64,000 bases of DNA from Lates calcarifer (GCF_001640805.2 NC_066844.1:17658640-17722639), one strand, 5' to 3'. Positions 26,353-39,706 are shown, counted from the stretch's first letter. Notes: generated by a model from the sequence alone, not told the origin. Translations and numbers: made by a program.

Positions 26353-28340
26353 CTGTGGAACATGCAGAAAACATGCATGCTCAGTCTGACAAGATCTGAC
26401 ATAAACCTCCATGATCCCCACATGTTGTAGGCAGATCCCTGTATGTATGTCACGAATCAGTTCTTCTGCTGTTTTTACTTTTCCTGTCAGACATTAGCAC
26501 TCATCATCACATGAAGTCTTTGCAAACAGTGCTCGGTATGAACTGTTCACATTTTGTGTTGACATTATAAATCAAACATTTGTATAGCCCTGAAGTTGCA
26601 AGTGTGGTTATCTTAGATAAATATTGTGTGAGTAAAAACTATTTGATTCTTGTAGCAAAATTAGCTGGTGGGGCATCAGACTGCAACACAAACCAACTAT
26701 TGTCTTAGTATGAAAAAAAAAAGTATGGCTTAACTATCTTATTCTCAATTGAGATGAGGAACAGTTGGTGCAAAACAAGCTGGTCATGTTTAAATATTCA
26801 TACTGAGGTTCTTATAGTACTTACAATATCATCTTTCATACTGCAGGTGTCCTTTTCCTCCTGGTGATCTGCAATCTTGGTCTCAGGACCTTTGAGGAGA
26901 AAAAAAAAACAAATATTTCAGTGACAAATGACAAATGTTAACGGTTCTTACCTAAATTACAAAAAAGAATTACGTCCATACAGTAGCCCTCTCTATGTCA
27001 AAAACGTACCTGTACTTCAGAGTTAGGAATCTGGGCACTGCTTGTCTAGTTTTCATTGGACTGTCTTGTTTTCACAATGAAAAGATGGTGTAATACTTGC
27101 ACCACTGACGCAGACTGCTTTTAATGCTGTGGGAAGCAGTTGTTCCACAGTGTAACATTTAAAACTTTCTTATATCCAGGACAGGGGTTCTGCTGAGTAT
27201 GCCTGCTCTGTTTCTCTTCTTCATAACGTTTGACACATTCTTGGGAGATGCAGTCTCCAAAACTCCAACAGTAGTTGCTGAGAAAATTATGTAATTAAAT
27301 CACTCTCCTTGTTCACATTTTCCAATTCAATTGGCACCTCTCTGGGGAGGCATACTTCTACAACACCATACCATACTGTGCATATTCTGATCTAAAATGG
27401 CATTTTACACTGTACCTCCTAAAAAACACTATTAAACTACTACATCAGAAGGGAACTTGTGAAGGTAGGTAGAGTAACAGTGACCAGATGCTATGACTGT
27501 AGATAAAATAACTTTGTCTACTGGTGACGTTTGCGTCACATAACAAAAGCATGCATGTCTTCCTGCAGCATCAGCACATTCCAGTGACTTAAAAATGACC
27601 TTAAGCTGCAGCTAACCCCTATCAAAAAGTCTAAAATTTTACACAACAGAGACAATCTGAAACCGACTGAGAAACATACCATCCATAACAGATACATCAT
27701 CATCATACACCTGTTTTTTTACAGGCGCTTTATTGCATTCAGGTTCTCCTCTCTCCTCCTGGCTGTCTGGTTCCTGGGCCATGATGCCAGTGGAGGCCAG
27801 CTTCTCCTCATCAGTGGCATGATGAACCCGCTGAGTGATCTCTGGGGTCTGAACCACAACCTCGTCCTCCTCCTAGAGACGAGAGAACAAGATGTGACCC
27901 AAAGATAAGATGTAGTTTATGCTTTAAAAAGTGACTTGTTACAGGAGTAAATATATTTAGTTTGCAGGTTTAATGAAAACTTTTTTCTAGTGTGTAAAAA
28001 GTGCATATGCACCACTGTGGATTGAAACCTTTCATGAGCATTAATCACTGTCCAGGAGATCCAGTATAACTATAGGTTTAGTTAAAATATATTCCAACTG
28101 CTGTATGCTGTACGATAACACTGAAGGCCTTGACAAATTGTGTTAAGGTATCTTAGGTGCCCTATAGCTACACAGTATCTTGACAGTATCTCCTGAGAGT
28201 GGAGGAGGTGATAAATGTGAGGGCATGTGGGAGCAGCAGACTAATATTTGACTGCGCAATGATAAGTCACAGATCTGTCACTGTGCTAAGCCAGCACTGC
28301 AGAGCTGGAGACGCTGCTGATGCTCCTGTCAGCTTGTGTC

Positions 28341-28377
<37 letters not shown>

Positions 28378-28463
28378 AGAGGTGAGGCCAAGAGGTTGGA
28401 CAGCTGCTGAATAATGGACATTGCGGCGTCACTGCAGTAAGGTGAAACATTTCAGCTGACACA

Positions 28464-28496
<33 letters not shown>

Positions 28497-31400
28497 GTCA
28501 CTCATACAGCCAAATACTCATATTACCTGATTACACACGTCAAGCACCAAGGACTGGCTTTCATCATATTTCTGTACTTTACAGGAATTCCTACAAAACA
28601 AGCACACGATGACAATACAACAGTTAGAATCTAGACATTGAATCCTTAGAAATTTGAATTTTAATTCACTGTTTTTACAGCTATAAAGCTGCAAACATTT
28701 CTGTGCCTTGTTGCACAGCCCTGAAATCAGATGAGGTGCAGCAACATACATGTATGACCAAACTGGTGTTGCCCACCTTCTGGCAGGATCACAAGACAGG
28801 ACAAATTAAATTGCTAATGTGAGAGGGGAATGGCTGAGGAAGACATTAATTTCCCTCACATGCTCCCTCAAAAGTCAGTTTGGACGCAGCACGTGCCATG
28901 ATGAGAGTAAAATGGGAAGCGAGCATGCGTGAAGGAGAGCGTCGATAGTGAGAGTACTTACAACAGAAAACAGAGAAACTTGACTTGTTCAGATGTCCTG
29001 AGGCCGAGAGAAGTGGACGAAAGCAGAGATTTGGAGGTGGGGGAAGGAGGAGGGAGTTGCGCAACAGACACAAGGATGAAGGATGAAGGGGATACAGTGA
29101 GGGAAGGGAAGGGTTTTGATAAGGGAATGAAGAACAGGGGGAAGAGACAAAGGAGAGTGAGTGAGTGAGTGACTAAAGGTGTTCAGCTTAGCGTGTTAGA
29201 CGCTCGGCAGATAGTTTAATGTTCGAGCATTAACACAAAATGCAGACAGCCCTTGAAAAGCTGAAACTGGTTTGAACACTGCAGCTATAAGCACTTTTAA
29301 CAGCCTATATATAACTTGTTTAGGAATTGCATCAATGGTGAGTATGCAGTGTTAAGTGTTTTGGCGTGTGTTCAAAGCATTGTTTGGTAGGCATCCAAAC
29401 ACCCTCAGCCCAAGAAAGAACGATGACAAAATAGAAATTATATTAACTGAAATTTGAATTTACATTTTTTTAGCTTCTGGGGCAAGACAGGAAGATTGTG
29501 AACATATGGATGGAAATTCAATCTCAAACCATTTCTCTGCTGACTTACTTGATTGTCCTCTCTTTGCTTTTCTTGGGAATCTGCCTCACTTTCTTCTCAG
29601 CAGGCGGGTGCCCTGCTTTCTGTTTGCCTCCGTCTTTCACTTTTTTCTCAGGCTGAGCTGCGCTACTGGATGTGTCCTCTGTGCTCAGGCTTTTGGAGGG
29701 TTTGAAAGGGTCCACAGAGTCATCAAAATTATCTGGGTCGAAGCTGTAGGAGCCCTTAGGGAGCACCGGAGAGCTGCTCATCTTGTCATTGCTACCAAAT
29801 GGATTGAAGTTCGGGTCATCCCACTGACTGGGATCAAAGTTATATGTTCCTGTTTTAGGAATGGGAACATCGTCAAGGTTCAGAGGCGCAGAAGAGTCTG
29901 AAACTGGCAAAGAAGTTTCTAGAAGGGGATCTGATGCAGGTTCTGATATTGACTGGGAAATTTGTTCAGATGCTGGTTGAGAAACTGGCTCCGACACTGT
30001 GGGTTCTGGTGCAGGTTTGCTGGAAACCTCTGATCCTTTGGGTCTCTGCTTCTTAGCTGCGAGTTTGCTGATTGTCTTTTTTCCACCTAATTTCCTCGGT
30101 GGTAGCTTGCTGACCGTCCCCTCATCTAGACCAAACTCCAGCATGACAGGTTTTGCCTCTGACAAAGACTCTGTCACCTCCGTTTCTACTGAAGCTGCTG
30201 AGCCGGCCTCACAGACGGGCAATGAGCTACCAAGTGGCTCAAGTCTAGGTGGAGAGCTTGAACCGCACGGTGGAGGAGAGTTTTGGATTTTTGATCCGCC
30301 GCTGGTGAAGGGGTTAAAGCCGTCATCTATCTGGTCAGGGTCAAAGTTGTATGTGGCCGTAGGAACAGGAAGTTCTTGTTCCTCATTTGTTTCAGCAAGC
30401 TCGTTCAGTGAGGCCTTCATTTTCAGAGATGGGGGCTTAGATTTGCTGGTTTTAGTCTTTCGAGTAGGTTCTGCCTGATTGGGGAGGCCATTGCACTCTG
30501 GTTCTGGTTCTGACACAGAAAGAGGTTTTTCCTCAGGGGGCTCCAGAGCTTGGTTGAGTGCAGGTTCACAGCTTTGTACTGAGTCTGGTTCTGGGGCTGG
30601 ATCAAGAGCTGGAGTCAGAGCCAGATCTGGGACAGGATCCGCAACCAGGATTGGGGCTGGGGCTTGGAATGGCTCAGAGGATGGAGCTGTGCATTTAGCA
30701 ACTTCAGGAGTTTCCTCCATTGAGGGTGAATCAGGGACAGGCACAGAGCCAGAAGCTTCTGGAAGATTTTCTGTTTGTTCTGCCTCCAGCGTCTGCATGT
30801 TTATTTCCAGTGGGCCACCCATGGGGACTGCAGGCTCATCCTGACCCATGTTGCGGCCGAGCAAAATATCCTGATCCCAGACAGGAGCAGTGACTATCAG
30901 GTGCTCCTCCTGATCCAAGTCTGAAGAACAAATGAGAGAAAAAACGCCAGAATTAACCTTTAAAAACATATTAACATTTTCAAAATGCAACAATTAAAAC
31001 TACACACACACATTTGCTGCACATGACGAGCTCTCCAATCAAATCTAAACTCAGATAAAGGTGATATCTGATTGGCTCTCTGAAAGCAGGTTACTAGCCA
31101 GCCGACTGTTCCAATTGCTGCTGTTGCCATGGCGATGTCTTACTATGAGGCCCATCACATTTAAACCCAAGAAGTGCATTGAAAAATACAAATAAAAAGT
31201 ACTATGATTTATTTTTATGTGTTGTTAGTTGAGGACAGCGGCTGCTACAGCATTATTATTACCTCCAGGGCCCCTTTTGACACATCAACATATTTCACTA
31301 TGCTCCTTGCCATTTTCATGTAATATTATGTTGCTAGGAGACTAGCACAGCCTGCTGTGTTTCTACCTACTTCCATTCGCATTAGCGTGTCGCTCGAGTG

Positions 31401-34400
31401 GCATTTTCAAAGTATTCCTGCCATCCAACATGCCCATGCAAACATGTCCTCATCCGTATCCACATGCATATTCAATACAGTGTTTTGTTAGAGAGCTCTT
31501 TTTGTTCCCTCACTCTTGTGTTTGTACAGAGGCAGGACATGTCAGAGCAAGGATAAAACTCCCTCAGCTGCAGTGCCTGTTTGTGATAATACACAAATCT
31601 TGTTGTCTCATTTGATTAATAAGATTCACTGTTTTGCATCTGTTGAACATTTTATTATGATATTTTTTGTTATGACTTTCTTAAGAGTAAAAGTACCACA
31701 TATTTGTGCACAGTACTTGTTTGATTACACTGATCTCTTTCAGTATCTTGGAAAAACAAAACATTGTGAAATGTCAGGTACCCATCTGTTAATGTAATCA
31801 GTTTAAGGTGTGGCGCCTTTCCGTCACAAAGTCTTCAACTATCTATTAAATATTTAAAGCATGATAACGTATAGACTGACTCTGATGTAGTAATGGAGAC
31901 TCTGGATGGGCACAGGCAAACACAGCCATCATGTTTACGTTAAAAGAAGTTTCTAGAGGCGCTTTAGTTCCCTGTCTGCCAAGACTAAAACTTCCACTTC
32001 CAACAGCTAGCTAGAGGGGATGTTTGCGGTTGAAACAAAAGTGAAGCACTTTTGCGAAATGTTGCTGGAGCTGTTTTACAGGAAGGATTTAATCCCACCG
32101 CCACCAACAACAACAACATCAGCAGCTTTGCATCGATGCATGGTCTCCAAAAAAACCTCCTTAATAAAGAGAGCTGCGTGATGGTTTCAGCCTGATAATA
32201 AGCTTTGTTCAGTCACTCCCCTCATTGTGACCTCTATCAGTGACCAGTGCAAAACAGGGCAAGCCAAAGCTTTTGTTGAACCTGTTGAATTCCAGAGCAA
32301 AGGCCATTCCCACACTCTCCTATAGACTCCTCCTCTCAGTAGTCAAATGACAATGACTGTGCTTCCGCCATCATCACACCCAAAACCCACCCAAAATCCC
32401 AACTCAGTGCACATACAAGCTTACATACCAAGCATGCAGGATGGCTTATGTATTAGGTAACCTTTGGTACCTGTAATAAAGCACTGCATTGTGCATTTGA
32501 TAGCATATAATACATAAAACATTTGAATACTTTACTGACTAGTCACGGCTTATAGAAAAGGCAGGTAAATTCTTATTGAAAGTTGACATGCAGTAGATAG
32601 GTACATTCCTGTGACAGCAGACTGCATATGTATCCAATTACTCAGGCATGGTGAACTTGATACTTTGTGTGCACAGTTCAGACACAGTAGTGGAATTCAA
32701 ATATGCCCAAATGATTGTTTTAACATATAAAGATGATTTAGTTGACACATTTTAGGCACATTGTTTCTTTCGTTGACTATAAAGATAAACACATGCACAC
32801 ACATGTGATGTCTGAACATTAGTGCAACATCGAAAAGACTAGTTTCCATGGCAACTTCAAGGAGGGACATTGTCTATTATATGTGCTGTCTACTTGAAAA
32901 CATATTTCTTCTGTTCTGTTTTGTTCTGTTCAGTATCTGTGATGTTAATGAGAACCTTCAGTTACCCCCGAGGTGTTACTGTGGCGTGTTTACATCTTGG
33001 ACGACTCATGTCAGCTTTCTCCCTTTGTCTCTCTCTGTCTGTTATTTGCTCAGCTGTGGCCTCACCTGTTTTGTCAGCATCGGTGTTGTTGTTCTCCAGC
33101 TCTCCTGGGAAGGTCGGGGGAGTGCGGACAGGAGTTGCTGCTTCTGGAGTGTCAAAATGACCCTCTGAGTCAGAGCTGTTGTAGTCACACACACATACAA
33201 AGAAAGAGAGAGAGAGAGAGAGAGGGAGAGAGAGGGAGCATTAACTTTCCGAAACATTCAAAATATGAGAGAGGAGAACAGAAAAAACCTTTATATAACT
33301 GTGGAATTATCATTACAAACACTGAGAGCAGAGGATAAAAAAACTGATGACTCTCAAAAGCAAAAGGGTGAATTAGCAATGTGAACTGCAACAGAGCTTT
33401 ACAAACCTGCATAAACAGAACTGCACTAACTGCATTAAAATGTAAAGTATAAGGACAAATGTAGTTCATCTTTATTCCATCACAAACTTATCATAATATT
33501 GCCAGTATATGGAATATTATTTGATTCCAGATACTGTAGGATTCATGGCTTCATGGCTTGTGACCCTAAAAAGTGAATGTGTGTCTATTCGCAAACCCTC
33601 ATCATAACTTTTTGTTCCAGCCAGGGAGAGGCTGTTCCCTTCTTGTATTGCTTTATGCAGCAAACAGCATCTTGCATGACTGTAGAATGATCTTGTCAAC
33701 CTCCCAGGTTGGGTGACATTAATCTAAGGGATGATGCCACAAAATGAAACCTGAAATGAACTGAATGTAATCATACACACAATTTAGTAACTTCAGTTTT
33801 CGTTGATTTGTGCCAGTAAAGGGGAGAGAGTAGATGATAGATCGAATAAAAGACATATAGAGGAAGAGGAAGCAGGGCAGCTTACTATTTCCTGTTTCAT
33901 TGTAAGAACCGTGCAGTACCAATTGTAGCACAACTTAAAAGCTAGAATTGTTGTATTCATTTTAAATAAAGATGCAAACATTGCACCAGGATACAGTTTG
34001 CAATATATAGCACATTAACCCTTTTCCACACCAGCTTGTGATTTCAGTGCTGCAGTGTAATGGCATTCAGTTTGATCTGATCACTTCAGGAAGCTACATG
34101 AGACTCCAGGAGATAGCTACGTTACTCTGGTTAAATAACTGCTGATCTGCTGAGATAGTAAACAAGTAAACAAACACGGATTCTGGCATTTAGTGACTTA
34201 ACACTCCAGGGTAGTGATACAGTATCTGGTCAATAAAATGTTAAAAGTGTGGGAGGGAGCACAAAAAAGCAGTTGTGAATCTTTGTGTCTACTCCGGAAC
34301 AATGGCCGAGATGATAGTGCTATCAAAGCAGACACGAGGAGCAGAGACACAAACGCCACAATGCCTGGAGCATGTGTCATCATCTCTGTGTTTGCAATGA

Positions 34401-34949
34401 TTACATCATTAAACTAAACTGTGCCTGACTGCAGGTGCTGGAGTGTGCGTTATTTCTGTAAAGCCACAGAAATGAAGATAGACCGGTGAGGCTGAGAAAA
34501 ACATTCTGTCACAGGCTAAACCATAGCCACACCAGAGATGTGTCAGCACTGCATGACAACATATTGTATTTCTCCATGTATACAAGAAATTGTCCATGCA
34601 GGTAAGACAACAGATTTTTTTCTCATCTCTTCCTCCCCCAGAGTGATTCCTCAACCTGACAGGTAGACATATGAACACATATTCATGTACACACATGTTG
34701 AAATGCCCCCCCTTCCTCCAGTCCAGACAGTGTGAATCACAGTGTCAGTTAGTCTCCGGGGCTCCAGAGCAACACTTGCCTGCAGCCTTGAGATTTCTCC
34801 TCCTCCTCCTCCCCTTCCTCCCTTCTCTCTCCACGTTGCTCTCTCTCCTCACAGGCCCCCTGCCCCTCTTCATCCTCCTCTTCTCCCTCTCCCCCACGCA
34901 CCGCCGTCCACGTCCATTTGGCCCACGACACAGGTGACAGCCAAGACAT
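23764..34949 (-). CDS. tacc1: Transforming acidic coiled-coil containing protein 1, complete
   Basis: TACC1 binds ch-TOG/CKAP5 and Aurora A and acts at centrosomes, spindles and growing microtubule ends. Exons in order: 34780-34949, 33066-33175, 29549-30920, 28527-28590, 27680-27872, 26825-26889, 26221-26352, 26033-26109, 25842-25885, 25367-25530, 25164-25270, 24939-25059, 23764-23829 (stop 23764-23766). They sum to 2685 bp (894 residues); the phases I checked, through exon 25367-25530, all agree. Human TACC1 has about 805 residues; the excess lies mainly in the acidic/proline middle. The N-terminus has [16 protein letters not shown], then [18 protein letters not shown]. Three SDP-type repeats lie near residues 284, 451 and 482. 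The C-terminal TACC coiled coil (about 690-894) contains [20 protein letters not shown] and [19 protein letters not shown]. The last motif separates TACC1/2 from TACC3, and the N-terminal motif points to TACC1. The first coding intron uses a GC donor. Confidence 0.95.
25820..25833 (+). promoter_or_regulatory. CTCF-like motif
   Basis: CCACTAGGTGGCAG matches the core CTCF consensus CCASYAGRKGGCRS at all 14 positions. It lies 8 bp from a tacc1 exon boundary. This is a motif match only. Confidence 0.35.
28343..28490. repeat. TG array and CA array in inverted orientation
   Basis: TG units at about 28343-28374 are followed 90 bp later by CA units at about 28464-28490 on the same strand. The two arms can pair as a hairpin within a tacc1 intron. 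Confidence 0.9.
29549..30920 (-). CDS. tacc1: tacc1 large central exon with SDP repeats
   Basis: This 1372-bp exon encodes an acidic, Pro/Ala/Glu-rich region followed by three SDP-like motifs: [34 protein letters not shown] and [17 protein letters not shown]. It ends in a lysine-rich stretch ([14 protein letters not shown]). The acceptor is TTGTTCTTCAG and the donor ATCAA|gtaag. SDP repeats in this family mediate partner binding. The low-complexity segment with repeated PAPEP-type units is longer than in human TACC1. Confidence 0.93.
30921..33065. other. tacc1 intron
   Basis: Between the SSDSEG exon and the large central exon. No repeat or nested gene recognised. Confidence 0.6.
33066..33175 (-). 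CDS. tacc1: tacc1 second coding exon (SSDSEG segment)
   Basis: This 110-bp exon encodes [20 protein letters not shown] and continues to NNNTDADK. The acceptor is ACTACAACAG and the donor ACAG|gtgag. It enters in phase 2 and leaves in phase 1, which matches the large exon starting ACTTGGATC. Confidence 0.9.
33176..34779. other. tacc1 GC-AG intron with GA microsatellite
   Basis: The 1.6-kb first coding intron carries a GA-rich array at 33205-33236 immediately upstream (transcript sense) of its acceptor, where it supplies the CT-rich polypyrimidine tract. Otherwise featureless. Confidence 0.6.
34780..34949 (-). CDS. tacc1: tacc1 first coding exon with GC donor
   Basis: The start ATG at 34947-34949 gives [20 protein letters not shown], aligning with the conserved SPVQWAKWTWSAVRGG start of TACC1, followed by a run of Glu. 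The donor reads CTGCAG|gcaagt (intron begins at 34779, GC not GT). The exon ends in phase 2, and joining to C-TCT-GAC of the next exon rebuilds SSDSEG as in TACC1. That confirms the boundary. Confidence 0.87.
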
Positions 34950-35580
34950 CACTCCTCTTCCCACGAGGGGAGATTGGGGAGTTCCTCAAACCTTCTGTCG
35001 ACTCACTGTTGGCCACTGATCTGCTTTCCAGCTCTGGACTGATCCTTTTTCTGCTTCTTTCTTCCTCAGATTCCCACCCTGGCAACAGCTCTCACATCTT
35101 TCCGCAGAGCTTCTCTCTTCACATGAGTTCCCTGTTTCCCATGAAAGGAAGGAGGCATTTCCTCTCCACACCTCTATTTGTATTTTCTCAGTCTTAAAAT
35201 CACAAATACGTCAGCTGCCTTCTCTATATTCTCTTTTTTCCAGTCACGCTCCCTCTCCCCTCTGCCTCTGTGGCAGAATACCACAGCTCTGATCAGCTGG
35301 TCTCCAAAATGCTGCTCTCACTCTCTCCTCCTCTCAACCCCCCTCCAACCTCCCCCCTCCCCTCCCCACCACATCAGGCCGGTCCACTGGCAGAAAACAC
35401 AGAGGGGGGAAGGCAGGAAGCTTGAATGCAGCTTTTCTGTGCTCAGATAAATAAGTTCCCCTGCGGCTGGAGAATGGTACTTCCCTGTCAGGCAGCTCTT
35501 CTACTCCGAAGCAGAAGGAGGGAGTCAGAAAACAAACACAGAGGGAGGAAGAGGAGGAGCTGAACTGTTGGGGCTCCACA

Positions 35581-35587
35581 TTTTATA
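35581..35587 (-). promoter_or_regulatory. tacc1: Candidate tacc1 TATA box
   Basis: On the minus strand GTGCTATAAAATGTGG holds a TATAAAA about 630 bp upstream of the tacc1 ATG. The intervening minus-strand DNA is GA-rich with no convincing splice acceptor before the ATG, consistent with a single 5' exon. Other promoters further up are possible. Confidence 0.35.
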
Positions 35588-35599
35588 GCACAGAGAGAG

Positions 35600-38500
35600 G
35601 TTAGGAATGTGGGGCTGGATCTTAAAGCCTTCTTTGCCCCCCCTCCCCAGGCTGTTTAACAGTTAACTGTTTCTCCCATCCAGTGGCAGGCTGGCATGCA
35701 TGACCAGGGGAACCAGTTCTGTTGGATTGCCTCAGGTTCTCTACCTGGACCAGATTCAATTTGTCTGAGGTAATGTTTCAGACCACTGTACTGGCAGGCA
35801 ACCATGGCCCTCAATTCACCCATTAACACACACAGCACCATGAAAAACAGTTTTCCAGTGTAACTAAAACTGCAAAAAATAAAAATCCAGAAACATCCAC
35901 AAGTGTCAACAGAGGACTCCCGATGTTGACCAAGAGACACTTGTCATATAAAGGATAAACACCTTATGGGAAAAGGTAGTAGCATAACCAAAGGTGGTTT
36001 GTATTTGAGTAAATGCCAATTAGCAGCAGTTATCAGCTATAAAGTAAAACCTCCAATCACCTCTTTTATATGTGAGTTCTTAAAGCCAAAATGAAACACA
36101 TATGAGAGCCCTAAAGTGGATACAGATTCCCTGTGTAAAGAATAGGTTCAAATCTATTCTAAAGGAATTCTCATATTTCCATGGATATAAGCCTCTATAA
36201 TCACTCCTCCTGTTCATACTGACGGTAAAGATATCCCTTTGTAATGCTATTCCAGTGTAAAATATCCATGTTTGTACATGAGCAAAATAGATATCAGTAT
36301 CAGCCCCCAAAATCCATTATTGACTGATATATGCTGTGGACTGTCTGCAGGGCTAGTATCAAAATGAATTATTATAAAATATTTATATAATTGATAAAGC
36401 ATTAGAATTATTTATTAAATCACAAAAAATTGTTGAAAATGAGGAGTTACAAGTTGAAATCAACCGACAAGTGTTCATTCGAAATACCCTATAAATAGCT
36501 AATATGACCCATGTTTGAAGCAGCATTTACTATGGTAATGAAGTTTCTTTAAAGTACACCTACATAGTATCTGATGTTTTTTGTGCTGTGATTGTTGTTA
36601 TATAATACAACAATGCATCTTCTGTGCATTGCTTTCTAATATTGCGCTCCATTGCAAAAAGCTCAAAGGTTTGACTTGGCCACAGAGCAGCAGCTTAACT
36701 CCTCCTGAATTCCCATCGAGGAGCAGAGCGAGACACACGTGCCTCAGTCAGCCTCAGAGTTTCCACATTTGACCAGAAAGGGTGGAGTTTGTCCTCTGCC
36801 CACTTATTTACCGTCTGGGTCTGGTGGAGCTCGTGGAGCTGGGGTGAGGGTGATGGGGATCCTAACCTGCACTGATCAATGCGCAGGTAGTAGTTAAAGG
36901 GGTAGTTCAAAGAGATTATCACTAGAGCGTGGAGATCAATCAGTGGCTTTACTCTGAGGAGTTAGCATCTCTTTCTTGTCTGTGAAATGTTTGCTCACAA
37001 AAGTAGCAGGCTTTCCTGTTTTTGAAGTTACTGAGCCATAATGGAGACCCTTAATAGCTCAGGCTTATTAGAACAAAAGACTTCTGTCTTCCCATGTGTT
37101 ATGAGTGGTAATACTGGTCAGTAATCCTTTATCAACATTTGGGTCAGATGTAACTAATAGATAAAGCTACAACACATGAGAAACCTTAAAGGGAAGGTGT
37201 GAAAGTGGTGTGTTTTCTACATCAGTGGAGTTTTTTTCAACAATAAATTGATGTCTAAATGTGGAAAGAGCGTTAAAGACTTTGTTTCCATGGATTCAGT
37301 GTTTATCTCAAATTACTCTCTGCACCAGTGGTGAGGGACCAGAAAACTCACGGTAGCCAACGGTAAGTAGGTTACATAAGAAAGCCTCCCTATCACCATC
37401 CCTAACACAAAATCATAAGCAGTGGCACTCACACAGGACACTGGTGCTTTTCTAGTCTAAAAATGGCATCAATAAACATCAGAAGATAGTGTGAGGCAGC
37501 TGTGTGTGTGTGTGTGTGTGTGTGTGTGGGGGCTCCAGATAAAAGAGCAACCTATTCTTAAAGGCTGCTCTACCACCACCACAGCTATCAGGGCTCCTGC
37601 CAAGAAGCCTGACGCTCCTACCAAAATCCAAACACAACTCAAAAGAGCTCAGATTTCAAACACAGTGGGAGGAACCTGAAAGGCATTTTTTGAGAAAGTC
37701 TCTAAAACTAGAAGGAAAAACAATCTGGCTTCCCCAGAATATTGTGGTGTTTTTCTCAGCTCACACAGCAGCTCAAATTCTGCCTGTCTCAGAACAAATA
37801 TGACTGATGACACATTGTCAGTGAGTCTTAACATCCCCTGACAGCATTTTCCTGACAAGGCTGTCCTGTAACTTCACAGTTCAAGTCTCTGAAAGAAGGT
37901 AAAGCAATGCAAAATTGTGATTATATTCACATAATGTATTTATACTGTATCTACAGTATAATACTTTAAATACACTCATGCCATAAATAGAAATGTGTTT
38001 CAGTTTTAAAAGACAATAGTGGAGCCACAGTATTACATAACAGCTCTTCCTCTGGAGCCCGAAATAAGAGCAGACACAAAGAGAGATGGCTTGGTCTTGG
38101 CAAGTCTGCAAACTACAAAAACTGCAAAATGGGGGAAAAGTTGAAGATGGAGGAGGAGGAGTAGGAAGGAAGTGAGTCAAAGTGTGACCAGAAGAATAGT
38201 TATGAGTGTGTTTGAGGAACAGTGGAGGGATGGGAAAGAAGAGTGGAGCAAGGGCCATTGACAAAGATGATGTGTGCAACAACTGGTCTATATTATTTGC
38301 AATCAGCAGTCTTCACTTCTGCCTTATTATAACAACAAGGGAATCTAATGTGTTGGCCCCTAAACAGCAAATGTAGACAGCTGGAAATGACACAAACTGA
38401 AAACCATGAGATGAGCACTCATCAACCAGCAGCAAACTCTACCCGCAACTGGCAGAAACCTTTTAGTTTTGACTTAAACTTATGACCACATCCTGCCAGA

Positions 38501-39300
38501 AATTACTTTAAGTACTCTCCAGTCCCAAAAGTACTGTTTAGCCTGGGCCACAGCACTCCTCTCAGTTCTACTCTGAGCTGTCAAATGGACAAAATCAGTG
38601 TGTTACATTGACATCTAGTGGTCAGAGAACATAATAACACATGGACAGTTGCACCTCTGTTTAGAAATAACCATTGCGCAAAATGCTGTTTACAAATTCT
38701 CACAGAAAAAAAGCATCATCACTTCAATGTTCATACACAAACCTGAAATAAGCATATGGCATCTATTATGTGACTTGAACAAACTCCATTAATATTCAAC
38801 ACCACTGCACACAAGAAACTGTTTGTATATGTAACATGTGATGACATGTACAGTTTATATATTTATGTAATAAATTAAAGATCCATTCATCTGCATATAA
38901 GTGTAGCCTTGGTCATAATCCAGATGTACATAAGTCTCCATTATGACAACGGTCCATGAATTAGTATGAGATATATGGTGAATTGAAACTTTTGAAGCCA
39001 AATTTCAGAATGCTCAGTATTGCACAACATATAAATATTTACCGACAAGTTAAAGGAATGGGCCGGTGTCAAAAGCAGACAATGCACGGTTTAGGTTTTT
39101 ACTGTCACTTGCCGGACTCCGTAGTGATGCATTATGCCATCTAAAACACACCTGAACTGTTGATAAGGCGCTTAATTAAAAAAAAGCTAGGTGGAAGGAA
39201 AGATAAGGGCAAAGTGTTTCTAGTTTATTAGTTACTATGGGCTATGAACATAGCTCACCGTTGGGTGGCGGTAAAGTTCCTCGCTATCTGGTAAATTGAC
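35600..39300. other. Divergent intergenic region between tacc1 and aggf1
   Basis: About 3.7 kb with a TG array at 37501-37528 and a short stretch near 36890 (AAAGGGGTAGTTCAAAG) resembling a MITE terminus. No coding exon is supported. Confidence 0.5.
37501..37528. repeat. TG microsatellite
   Basis: Fourteen uninterrupted TG units in the tacc1-aggf1 intergenic region. Confidence 0.95.
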
Positions 39301-39329
39301 AGAAGAAAAAGAAGTCCGCCAAACCCGAA

Positions 39330-39420
39330 GAAGAACTACTTCCGCTGTGTGTACATAGTAAATGGCGGTCGTGAACAGGGTGGACTGTAAACATTTCCAC
39401 GGTTATAACTCTGTCTAATT
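39330..39420 (+). promoter_or_regulatory. aggf1: aggf1 promoter: ETS and YY1-like sites, no TATA
   Basis: CTACTTCCGC at 39336-39345 has the ETS core, and AAATGGCGG at 39360-39368 has the YY1 core. This pairing is common at housekeeping start sites. It lies upstream of a noncoding exon whose donor reads ACG|gtaagg at 39553. Confidence 0.5.
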
Positions 39421-39553
39421 ATCTTCAAAACATGTTCTCGACTATGTCGGAAATGCAGGCTGGTTACAAGATGTTTATTTTCAACTTTCAGGTTGGTTCA
39501 TGCACCGTGCTGACAGGAAATTTACTGCCAAAGAGGAGAAAACGAAATAAACG
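39390..39553 (+). other. aggf1: aggf1 5' noncoding exon (start approximate)
   Basis: Sequence from the promoter motifs to a strong donor, ATAAACG|gtaagg. The next exon begins after GTCTTCAG at 39698, eight bases before the aggf1 ATG. The 5' end is not determinable from sequence. Confidence 0.5.
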
Positions 39554-39706
39554 GTAAGGAGAGCAGTGTGATGTAATGTCAGCTCAGTCTGTGTTAGCAT
39601 CATTAAACATGCCTGAGTGTTGTAGTTAGCCGTTTATCTGTACCAGTACTATGCTGTTTCTGTAAACAATTTAGTAACTTCAATAACAACGTCTTCAGTT
39701 GAACTA

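Noticed and set aside
29999..30844. Plus-strand open frames of 121-159 codons in the large tacc1 exon
   Set aside because: They are antisense shadows of a long low-complexity exon whose minus-strand frame encodes the conserved TACC1 SDP motifs.
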